Below, in pieces: positions 10,091 to 21,000 of a stretch of 25,072 bases of DNA. This DNA is from Funneliformis mosseae. Its lineage: Eukaryota; Glomeromycota; Glomeromycetes; Glomerales; Glomeraceae. The stretch lies in the NCBI GenBank assembly GCA_910592005.1, contig CAJVPP010000879.1:1-25072 (forward strand), written 5' to 3'. Within the stretch, counting starts at the first letter, position 1; the number at the start of each line of letters is the position of its first letter. A program made the position numbers and the translations under genes. The notes beneath the pieces are model-generated. The model did not search any database. It worked only from the letters and a program-made list of their open reading frames with translations, and had not been told where the DNA came from.

Positions 10091-11700
10091 TGTAATAACG
10101 CTATGTCATCGTTATTAAATAACGTTAAACATTCGACATAATTAAATTTTGATACTTCAATATTTGATTCTAATTCTTCTGCATTGATCTGATTAAAGTT
10201 TTGTGATAATTCTTGATGTAATGTTATGTTATTATTGCAAGAATCATCATCATTTAAATAATTTTGAGATGTTTCCGATAATGATGATACATAACTATTC
10301 ATTTGATCATTTATCTGATCAAAATTTTGCATAATTCGAGATAATTCTCCATGTGATGAATTATTAATATTTGGAGAATAAAGTTGTAATTCTGATGGTG
10401 AATATTTAATTCACAGTTATTAATTTGATCATTTTCTTGCATATTTGCTTTTGAAATAATTATATGTAAGTTATCAACTACTTGATACATAAATGGACGT
10501 TTATCTGGCTCATTATCACAGCATTCTAAGATAAATAAAAGTTTATGGTCAAAAAAAATTACTTAGAAAAAATATATATGTTATAAAATTAATTAAATTT
10601 ATGATAATATATATTTACCGGTATAAATATTTACATAATCGTCAAGTGTGTCTGGAACAATCTTTTCTCTAAGTCCTCCTAAAATGTCGATAGCTAAACT
10701 AATCTCGTATCCTTCATTCTTAACATAAAAAGGAGGATGACCGCTTGAGATCTTCCATAAAAGTACGCCAACACTGTAAACGTCGCTCTTTTCATTAAGT
10801 TTAAATTGTGGTGATGTGTTATCATTTCTTCATCTGTTGAAAATTTTTGGGTCAACATAAGGAATCACTCCAAAAGCCTTTGAATGACTAGTTTCTGTTT
10901 CAATTCTTTTTCGATAATCCAAAGTCGGCTAGTTTAATGACACCTTGATGAATTAATACATTGCCTATGCATATAAAAAAAAATTACTATTTAAACATCA
11001 TTATTATAAGAAAGTATATGTTATATAAGATTACCAAATCACGATGCACAATTCCTTCGTTATGTAAACACAATACAGCACTAGCCAACTGGAATGCCAA
11101 GTTGTATTTATCTTCCCAAGAAAGCTTATCAAAGTTACCCTTCAAATAGTTTCTAAGAGCACCACCGTCAGCATATTCCATTGCTAACCAATAATTTTCC
11201 AATTGATTATTTTGATTTTCTACATTTTTTTTTTTTTTGAAAAAACATATATATATATTTATAAATGAATTAAATGAATTAATAAAAATAAATGCAAAGT
11301 CAATATATTTAAGATTTTATACCTTGGTTTGATGATGTGATTCCCAAAAAGCGAATGATATTGCTATGAAAATCAACTTCCCGTTGAAGTTCAAGCTAAA
11401 ATTATTAGAATATAAATTTTAGCTTGATATATAAAGGATTTTATAATAAATAGATCGAATGACAATATTATTTTGTAATTACTCATGAACAATTTTTCAA
11501 CAGAGACATTGTTGAAGCTTTTAAACGATTTTAACGCCATATATTGCTTTGGACTTTTCCAATTTACACGATAAACTTTTCCAAAGCTGCCAGCACCAAT
11601 TTTTTGAAAATTGCTAATATGTTTGTATTCGTAGTACTTGATATTTTTACTTGAGATATATTCTTCAACCCAATTGACCCACTCATTCGAATTGTTGGAG
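10054..11700 (-). pseudogene. Rhizophagus-type (TKL-like) protein kinase, disrupted, five exons
   Basis: Exons on the minus strand are about 11700-11483, 11395-11323, 11219-11035, 10972-10619 and 10525 onward. The kinase domain is recognisable throughout: glycine loop GAGSFGKV, lysine in YMALKSF, REVDFHSNIIRFLGI (alphaC), hinge MEYADGGAL, HRDL, GNVLIHQG, DFG in KLADFGLSK, SDVYSVGVLLW, and CCDNEPDKRP. The upstream NEWVNWVEEYISS and a tail with GELSRIMQNFDQIN are typical of the large Rhizophagus kinase family. Lesions seen: the first donor junction is out of phase; the acceptor and codons between HRDL and GNVL are damaged by an apparent 2-bp loss; an extra A after TTATCG shifts the frame following DFGLSK; a CGA-to-TGA-type stop follows KIFNR near 10830; and one more frameshift lies in the tail near 10400. 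Such kinases signal by phosphorylation; this copy is very probably non-functional. It continues into leucine-rich repeats. Confidence 0.8.
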
Positions 11701-11764
11701 AAAAGAAAGAAAATAAATGTACGTGGTAAATCATGTAACGTTTAATCAAATTTATAAGCACCAC

Positions 11765-13340
11765 GATGGTTTCACATGAAATCCTAAAATAAAATTCATT
11801 TGGAAAAATAAAAAATGATTAACGTGCTCACCTGATGTAGACGATCTTAATAAGCTATAGTAAATAAAAAAATAATTATTTTTATACATTTGTTAATTAC
11901 TAGTATTGTTAAAAAATAATTATGGAATTAATAACAGAATTGGTTGTCGAAATAGACTAATTGTTAATGATTTTTTCTATTTTTTTTTTAAAAAATCAAA
12001 TTTAATAATGCTAACATGTAAATTACCAGACTATGCTAATGTTTATCTATTTTAATCCAAATGTTTGAGCAAAGTTTCATACTATATTGGATTTCAGTTT
12101 CCGGTTGATATCTTGCCAAACTTTGTTCAGACTTGCGTCTTGAACTTGCTATCCATTCAGTATTAGAAAGTTTAAATCTTTTAAATTTTGAACGAGAGTT
12201 TTCGTCACAAATGATTATTATTTTTACGATCAATTTAGCTATTTCATAAATAATTTAAGTTTTTTTTTTTTTTTTGATATCCGTCCTTTATGATACCCTT
12301 CTGATGTAGAAGACATTTTTAAAAAAGTGGAAACAAGATCTATAATATATTATACTGTATATATTCTTGGTATATCTATCTTTTTAATATATAGTCGAAT
12401 CTTCAGACCAAAGAAACTTAGATCATTATAACTACAAAATATATATAAATGTCAATAATTTAATTAATTTAACTAGATGAACATTTATTTAAGTTACCAT
12501 TTCCTATAAGCTTGCAACTTGTAAGGTAAAATATCTTAGTAATTGCTAATAAATTCAAAATATATTTGTTAATTTACAGTTTATTAGAATTAAAATATAT
12601 ATAAAAAAAATTAAATATCAAATATCTTTTAACTTTAGAATTTAATATCTTGTATTTTATCTTAAGTTTTATAAATTGGAAGAACTTCCATAAAATTTTT
12701 TTATTCTATTAGAAACATTTATTAAATTGTTTATTGAAAAATAAATCATTGTTAGGAATCTTCAATTTAATAATTATTCTACTTTAATCTTGCAAAACAT
12801 TAAAAAAAATTTACTAATTTTAATAATTATAATAAAGATCGATCGAGCTTTCAAAAACTAAAAAAAAGTGTATAAATAAATAATTTATTCAATCGATCAA
12901 TAAATAGATAGGACAAAAATGTCAGAAGCACATCGTCGAAAAATATTATTAATAAATTAATGATGAATCAGAATTTAATGATAGATTAAAAAGTCACATA
13001 AAAATCATAATGAGATCGAGCGAAAAAAAAGGAGCGCCAACCACTGCATTTCAAAAATATACAGAGACTTGTAATAATTCAAATAAATATACACATATCT
13101 TCTCAATAAGTTATTACATTTCATTCATATGAACATCATAAAGTTTGTTCATTGATTATTTAAAAGTTATTTAATTGATAAATTTTTTCCTACTTATGTT
13201 TATAGAATTTTAAGTAATTAGAAATGCATGGATTGTAAGTACATTATCTTAATCCAGCTAACAAAACCAACAATAAGTCTCCCAAGAACGAGGAGATAAT
13301 CTAGCTATTCACTAAATTCCATATTGCGTACATGAAATAT
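11765..13340. other. Intergenic region upstream of the kinase relic
   Basis: Mostly AT-rich with nothing recognised beyond the small frame described separately. The minus strand has a plausible intron (gtgagc at about 11830 to ttttag near 11786), which may belong to lost 5' exons of the kinase gene. The string cttctacatcag after an ATG (minus strand, near 12316) resembles gtctacatcag just before that donor, hinting at a duplicated first exon. Confidence 0.4.
12036..12233 (-). CDS. Small hypothetical protein or fragment
   Basis: A 65-residue frame, MIVKIIIICDENSRSKFKRF through to IWIKIDKH, with basic, non-repetitive composition and a higher GC content than its surroundings, which makes it look more like real coding sequence than chance. 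I recognise no family. It may be a fragment of a larger repeated gene, since the frame upstream is open to a few codons before the ATG and no partner exon is obvious. Confidence 0.25.
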   Translation of the reverse strand: MIVKIIIICDENSRSKFKRFKLSNTEWIASSRRKSEQSLARYQPETEIQYSMKLCSNIWIKIDKH

Positions 13341-13863
13341 TGGGGTGCGCTGTCAACATAATTTAACAAACTATATATAGTCCTATAGTAAAACTTATTA
13401 TTAGAGATATTTTGACGATAGCGAGCCATTTTTCTAATAAATTCTAAAATTTAATAACTTGTACTCTATTAACATTTAAGTAACGCAGTAAAGTAGAATG
13501 GGTACATGATAATTTTAAGAAACATAAAATACCTCGTTTTTTTTCAAAACTCACGTTAAAAAAAAAAATTATTTTACCTATTTAGAAGGCTTAATTTATT
13601 AATTTCGGAGTATTAATGAATTTTTTTTAAAATAAGCGATCTATTTTGTGAAAGAGACAGATATTTGGAGTATTTTCGAAAAATCTGAAATGAAATAGAT
13701 AAGAAGGATCCAGAAAAAGAAAATGTAGCTTCGTTAATAGTAAATTTATTATAAAATAATTTAAATTATACTATAAAATAGCTTAATATAAATATCTTCA
13801 ATATTAATTTTTGTTATAGGACTATACATAGTTTTGGTTCAATTAATTGACAGCTCACCCCCC
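13341..13863. mobile_element. Miniature inverted-repeat element with long terminal repeats and 8-bp TSD
   Basis: A 523-bp element with imperfect terminal inverted repeats of about 70 bp (13341-13410 and 13792-13863). Shared landmarks, reading inward from each end, are GGGGTG-GCTGTCAA, AACTAT-TATAGTCCTATA and a GA-rich block ending in AGATAT. Perfect 8-bp direct repeats, tgaaatat, flank it at 13333-13340 and 13864-13871. It has no coding capacity. Eight-bp duplications and a GGGGTG-type terminus suit hAT, although P-like or related superfamilies also make 8-bp duplications. Its ends differ from those of the element at 7419-7800, so it is a different family. Confidence 0.8.
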
Positions 13864-13871
13864 TGAAATAT

Positions 13872-15088
13872 GTAATTGATTGGATTTTTACATCGTTAAT
13901 ACTCCAGATATTTATATAATGAATTTCTAATCTAATCTTTGACATGTCGTGAATAAAAGGTAAAATGGTTTTGTAAATATATAAATTGTGAATAATGAAA
14001 ATAATGTATAAATCTGAAAATATTCCGTGGTGCAGTAAAGACGACGCTATATCAATGATTTGCTATGCATATGTTATGGATTTATTTCAATTTATTATAT
14101 TTCTTTTATTTCCTGTAAAGGCAGTTGTTGTTAAATCCGGACTATGTTATTTATATCCAAAAGAATGTATTTACTTTGGCAAGATAAATAAGATTTTTTT
14201 TTCTTTTTTAAAAAAGATGGTCATAATTTTAAATTTATTTAATATCAACAACAAAAGTTGATTAATGTTGCTTTAATGTACCATCTGTATTAATGGAACA
14301 GAAATAGCAATCACCTACGTTATTAAAAGAATCTGTACATTTTTGATGCTGATATTGCATGACTAAATGTTTAAACTTACTAATGGAGTAAAAGTAGATA
14401 GATTTAAAATTTTTTTAAAACATTTTTTTTTTTACTTTTTTTTTAAAAAAATTTAAATTTTGTAAGGTGCAACTTACACAAATAAAATATCGCACATTAA
14501 TTGGTAAACTTAAAATTCATTTAATAATTATCCTTAGAAAAAAATAACTGTGTAATATATGAACAATGGAATATGCAGATATACTATAGGTTCAAAAAAA
14601 AAGTAATGAGCCGAATTTGTGTAACAATTATCTTTGAAAAAAATTATGCAACACAAAAAACTTTTTGTCAGATACCAATAAATTTTTCCCTTCGAAAGCG
14701 CCAAATCGTTAAAATTGTTGAAAATATGCACTCTTAACATAAAAGTAGATGTTTGATAAAACAAAATAAATCCCGATCATGATGAACTATTAGATTTTTG
14801 ACGGATTTTCCGATATCGAAACGGTCCGTAATTAACAGAAAAGTTCTTGCATCAAACCTAAACTATAATGGGAACGGGTTTAACTTATTATTGCATAGTC
14901 TGGTAATTCACATGCCATATATGTTATTGTTGCCGAAATTGGAAATAAATAAATAAATATTAATTTTTTTTCCTTTATATACTAACTCATAATTATAGAA
15001 AATCATCTCTTCTTTTTTTTTTTTTCTTTTTGAAGAAAAAAAAAAAAAAAAAAAAATTTAACGTTTGTTTTAAACACAGTTCATCATT
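13872..15088. other. Intergenic region before the ZNFX1-like gene
   Basis: An 88-codon frame at 13995-14261 (plus) and a 76-codon frame at 14534-14764 (minus) are hydrophobic and AT-driven, with no recognisable motif, and I do not call them genes. The stretch 15003-15056 is a long T-rich then A-rich run that can fold on itself. It lies just before the start codon at 15089. Confidence 0.5.
14996..15088 (+). promoter_or_regulatory. Pyrimidine-rich tract, probable core promoter or 5' leader
   Basis: A CT-rich run (tcatctcttctttttttt and onward) followed by a long A run ends about 30 bases before the ATG at 15089. CT-rich tracts just upstream of start sites are common in fungal promoters. No clear TATA box can be assigned. 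The assignment comes only from position and composition. Confidence 0.3.
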
Positions 15089-18000
15089 ATGAGTAGACAA
15101 AACCCTGATTTTAGACGTGGTAATAGAGGTCGTGGTAGAAGTAATAATGATCGTCGAAATGCTGGCCGTAGGGCTCCACCAGCTCCATTACTTAGTATTC
15201 CAGCAATACAGGTAGCACAACAAGAAGCGACAATAGAAAATTTCCGATCTTCCGAATTAACATGTCATGGTAGTGACCGATTAATTGTTATTACCAATGG
15301 AGATCCGATTAAAACCATATGGAAAAAAATTATAAGAAAAGAATTTAGAACTTTGAATCAGGGTGATATTAGAATCTTCATCAGTTCAGCGTTGGTTGTA
15401 ACGAATTATCGTCATAGTCATGAGATAGAAGATTTTATAAAAACATTCGGTAATCCTGATGGTGGCGTTAAAAAGTTAAGGGAAATCATAACCATTCCTT
15501 CAATGTCGTGCGATGCGGGACTCAGGGACGATGTATTATCCTTTCAACATGTTATATTACCTTTATTGGGTTTATTGACTAGAACTTCTATTACTGAATG
15601 TTTTTTGGAAACGTATATTCATGCCATCTTTATGGTTGTTTACATCAATCTTGTAAGTCTTCTTAACAGAATCGGCTGATCATAGTTATTCTTCTTTCCC
15701 TCGTGATTAATATGTTCTTTTTCTTATTTTATAGGACTCTTTTCTTTATAATAATGTAATAAAAATGTTGGAGACTTTAGTGCAACGTAATTCTGTTGCT
15801 GACAATCAAATTAGCGTGGAAGATTTATTGAGACGCGATCGATATGCATTTATTCCATCCTCGTGAGTACAGCGCTTGGATTTTGCTTTGGCGCATCACA
15901 TTCAACTAATATTCTTTTATATTTCTAGCATCGGAATCTTTTTCTTGATAATCGTACGGCTTCTCACCGTATTATTACGTCGGATCAAAGAAGCTTCTAT
16001 CAATGTGACCATGCATAAAATTGCTCGCGATTTGCAAAATCTTAAGACCTTGTATCAACAAAATTTTCAACTTCAACAACCGTTGACCATTTCAACCGAC
16101 CCGTTAATGAATAATTTGGAATCAAGAAAATATTTTTTCATGGTATTAGAAAACGAAATGAATACCATGATTAGATTGTTAAATAATGGACGTGTTAGTT
16201 TAATTGATGAACAGAATCCAAATAAAAAAGAATTAATTTCCAAATTAACTTCGTTGCGATATAAGTCGATTGCCAGAAGAGCTGATCTTGAAAGATCTTA
16301 TGATCCTCCTGGAGAATTGTCTAAAAATGGCAAGAGACATGATAATGATTTTGAAGAAATTTCGGAAATATCAATCATTCCTACGATAGAAGAAATTCTA
16401 TGTGATCGCCGTCCTTTCTTACCATTTTCTCATCCTGATGCACCGCATTTTCTGCCAAATGGGGCCGCCAAGTTGCTTGATACACATTTTCGTTTATTAA
16501 GGGAAGACTTGTTGAATCCCATTCGAGGAAGTATATCAAATTTAATAAATGTCTTATCACAAGACTTGAGACCTTCACTTAATAATAATGAATTTTCAAA
16601 GGAAATAAGGAGGATTCAAAAGGAATATGGTGGTTTACACGTATATACCAATATACAATTCGTCGGTGTTACCTGTGATAGGAAGAAAGGCTTTGCTTAT
16701 ACTTTAAGATTTACTCCCCCAAAAAATCGCTATACAAATTCTGAACGGGATAGAATAGCATATTGGGAGAAAAGCAAAAGGTTATTGAATGGCAGTTTGA
16801 TTACTTTATTATTACCGAATCCAGATGCCGGACGTAATCATGATGAATTTGATAATGACGAAACATCTAAAAGAAATTCTGACAAGTACCTGGTTTTCTT
16901 TGGAGTGGTAGCATCAAGGAATGAAAGAAATTTGGCTAAGCATGCCGATTATGCTGATATCTGTATTAATTTTACTGATTTATTAATTTATCCTATTGCG
17001 TTAAGTGAGATTTCAAATCCTCAAACGGTAACCGATAGAACCTTAGAACAAAGATTTATGGTTGAATCAACAGGAGTTTATTTCGAAGCTTATTATCATA
17101 TTCTTAAAACTCTTCAATCTACAAATCCTTCTTCTCTCCCATTTGAAAAATATTTTGCTCCGAATATTGATGACCTGCATGAATCAATAAATTTCGAAGT
17201 TGAACCACCTATGTACACTAGAGCACCGGGTTTTGAATTTGACTTATCGATTTTATGTGATAAACAGCAAACTTTAAAATTAAATGTTGGCGATACAGGC
17301 AGTTACGATGAAGTAGCAAAGAAGGTTAATGAATATAGTAAATTGGATGAAACTCAAGGTAATTACCTAAATGTAGTATGTTCAAGTTTTATTGCAGAAA
17401 ATTTATCTTATCGCTCTTATCGCTTTACTTTTTTTTCTTAAATTTTATTCTTTTAGCGAAAGCATTAATCTCTGCTTTAACACGCGAGATTGCATTGATC
17501 GAAGGTCCACCCGGTACAGGAAAAACTGTAGTCGGTGTTGAGATCATGAAGGTTTTATTGGCAGAACAAAATCGAAAAACTAATATTGGTCCCATTCTCA
17601 CCATTTGTTTTACGAATCACGCCCTTGATCAATTCTTGGAGGTACTGTAATATAAGACCTCAATTCTTTTTTTAATTCTGTGAACTTGCTGAATTGTTTC
17701 TTAAAGTATTAATGCATATCATTCACACTCCTATTCACAGCATTTGCTTGACATAAACATAAAAAATATAGTTAGATTGGGCTCTCGGACGAAATCTGAA
17801 AGGATTAAAGAATTAAGTATAGAAATGATGTGGCAACCCAATTCTTATGGCAAAGATGGATATGAATTACGTAATTCGTTAAAAGAAATCGAAAAACGCG
17901 TTAATGAACTTAACAACACTTTGTCCAATAACAGGTTGAAATGGAAGGATGTATCCGGTTATCTGAAAAGTAATGAGAAAAAGTTTTATGTTAAATTTGA

Positions 18001-21000
18001 TCGCGTGAATAATTATGAGTTACCAAGTTGGGTTTTAGGAACTTATAGTGACGAAGAAGAATTTTTGAATGAATATAAGGTTGTCCATAATAATAGATCA
18101 GCGAATTTACCCATATTTGAGAAATGGTTAAAAGGGATAGATATCGATATGATTTATGCTAGAAAGAATATTTTGTTAAATCCAAAGCAGATGAATGGGA
18201 AAAAAAAGAAAAGGCCAACAAATAATAAGTACGTATTTTTGGAGGATGATGATAGTGAAACGGACTCAAGTGATGATGAATCACAAACCGACCATGAAAT
18301 GATACAATGGATATTGGATTACGAAGAACCTGAAACAGATCGCCCTTTGGAATTATTACTAAATATAAATTCAATTTGGAAAATGTCGAGGATGGAACGA
18401 ATAACTCTTCATGATTATTGGCGTATAAAAGTTAATCAGGAATCTAAAGAAATTTTATCAAGGTTACAAACAATGTATGATAGAATACGTAATGAATGGA
18501 GTGAAATATATGACGAAGGACGTCGTCAAACGTTATCGTCTTGTGATGTTATTGGTATGACCACAAATGGAGCAGCTAAATTTCAAAATTTAATTCAATC
18601 TATCAAACCAAAGATTATTATTTGTGAAGAAGCTGGGGAAGTGCTTGAGGCTCATATCCTTAGTGCATTAACTCCCTTAACTCAACATTTAATATTGATC
18701 GGTGATCCAAATCAACTTCGACCACATGTCGCTACCTATTCCCTTAGTATGGATTCTAATCAAGGAAAAAATTATCAATTAGATAAATCATTATTTGAAA
18801 GATTAGTTAACGGTGATAATTCATCTAAAATTGATAAAGTTCAACTTTTAACTCAGAGACGAATGAGAGAAATTGAAATTTCTGATTTAATTAGAAATAC
18901 ACTATATGAAGGATTAAAGGATGGTGAAAATACTTCTAAATATGAAAAAGTACGTGGTGCTCAACATAATGTTTATTTTATTAATCATGATCATCCTGAA
19001 GACAATTCTGATGGAGAATTTGCAACGCTATCTCATGTGAATAATTATGAAGTCAGAATGGTAGTGGAGATGGTAAAATATTTCATTAAGAATGGATATA
19101 CTAAATCTGATGATATAGCTGTACTTACTCCTTATTTGGGACAAATGATGAGAATCAAGGATGCCTTATCTAGGTTATTTGTTGTAGTCTTGGACGAAAG
19201 AGATTCACAAGATCTTGCTGAAATGGAGGAAGAGCAAGAAGTTGTTAATAATTCCAATGAAGATACAAGTGTTTCTATCTCAGAAAAATCATTATATCAA
19301 CAAGTCACTTTAAGAACTGTAGATAATTTCCAGGGTGAAGAAGCGACCATAGTCATCGTTTCTTTAGTTCGTAATTTCTCCAATTCTGATAGGTATGACA
19401 CTATTGGATTCTTAAAGAGCACAAATCGAAGTAATGTATTATTATCACGTGCTAGAGAAGGAATGTATCTTATTGGTAATTCTAAATTGATGGCTACAAG
19501 ATCTGAAAAGATGTGGACTCCTGTAATTGATATGTTACAAGCACGAAATCCTCCGCAAGTTGGTTATGGCATGCCAATTGCATGTCATAAGCATCCCGAA
19601 TATAAGCATGTTATTGAAAACCCTGAAGATTTTGATCGAATTAGTCCTGATGGTGGATGTAATCAGGTAAAACCAAATTAGTTGAATGTTCAATCGTTAT
19701 ATATATAATATATTCTTTTTACACTAAACTTCATTTTTAGCCATGTCGTGCAAAACTTCCTTGTGGACACGTGTGTATTTCTCTGTGCCATTCGGATGAT
19801 CCCTATCATCTTAAAACTAAATGTAAAGAACCATGTCCGAAATTACATTCAGTATGTAATCATCCATGTCCAAAGTATTGTTTTGATGATTGCGGAATAT
19901 GTAATTTTCCTATGGGTGATATAATATTACCTGGTTGCGGACATACTTGGAAAAATGCCAAGTGTTGGGAAAATCAAAAGAAGGATGAAATCAAGTGTTT
20001 GACTCCAGTCCAAATACAATTACCTAGTTGTGGACACTCAAAAACCATTTGCGTAAGTAAATTTTTTGTTTATTTAATTATTTATTACATCAGTAATAAT
20101 TTTATTCGCACCCTTAGTGTCATGAATCCGTTGACGATGTCAAATGTTTTATTCGAGTTGAAAAACAATTACCAAGTTGCGAACACTCTAAAACCATTTT
20201 CGTAAGTCATTTATTTTTTTTGCTTGATTGCTTACCTTTTCTTTCTTTTCTAATAATATTTTTTTTTTAGTGTCATGAATCTGTTGATACCGTTAAGTGC
20301 AATGATATATGCGGGAAAATGTTAAATTGTAATCATGAATGTTCAAATCGATGTCATGTATGTCAAGACCTTTCGAAACCACGAGACATACGTAAAATCA
20401 AAGACGTAATGAATTGCGGAATCGTCCCTATTGAACGAACTAAGCATGCAGAATGTAAAAATTTATGTAATAAATCATTATTTTGTGGACATAAGTGTGT
20501 AAAGCAGTGTCATGAAGGGAGCGCATGCTCACCATGTGGTGCTAAATGTACAATATCATGTGATCATTTATCGTGTGATAAACGGTGTATAGAACCTTGT
20601 TCCGTATGTGCAGAAACATGTCCATGGGAATGCGAGCATCAAGGAAGATGTAGATTAAATTGTGGAGTTCCTTGTTTTAGATTGCCTTGTAATAAAAAAT
20701 GCAACAAGAGGTTGGAATGTGGTCATATGTGTGCTGGAGTTTGTGGAGAAGTTTGTCCTTCAAAAGATTTTTGTATTACTTGCGCACCTGAATCTGTTAA
20801 AAGTCAAGGTATATTAAAATTTTGCGGGTTTATTTTTTTTATTATTATCGTCGTTATTACATTTTTTTTTTGATTTTTTCATCTTTTTGAAACAGTACCA
20901 GATGCAATTGTAAAAACTTTGTTTTGTGATGTGGATTGGGACGGGAAAAGGATGATTGTTCTTTCTTGTGGACATGCATATACCATGGAAACTATGGATA

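Noticed and set aside
10961..11149. 62-codon plus-strand frame opposite the kinase catalytic loop
   Set aside because: It is the antisense of the HRDL exon and intron and has no features of its own.
11564..11764. 66-codon minus-strand frame ending ALEKFIV
   Set aside because: It overlaps kinase exon 1 in another frame; the glycine loop and lysine motifs lie in the neighbouring frame.
13995..14261. 88-codon plus-strand frame with hydrophobic stretches
   Set aside because: Its hydrophobicity follows from T-rich codons, no family is recognisable and no splice or promoter signal supports it; I cannot exclude a small gene.
14534..14764. 76-codon minus-strand hydrophobic frame
   Set aside because: It is Phe/Ile/Tyr-rich as expected of AT-rich DNA and has no motif.
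14893..14960. Possible tRNA or SINE box A (ttgcatagtctggta)
   Set aside because: It resembles an RNA polymerase III box A, but no box B and no cloverleaf can be found in the next 70 bases.
15876..16010. Apparent membrane helices at the start of the long frame (IFFYISSIGIFFLIIVRL)
   Set aside because: The first part is intron sequence before the acceptor at 15928; after splicing only one amphipathic hydrophobic helix of the ZNFX1-type N-terminal region remains.
18159..18374. 71-codon minus-strand frame within the helicase exon
   Set aside because: It is antisense to an acidic Asp/Ser-rich stretch of the helicase; there is no independent support.
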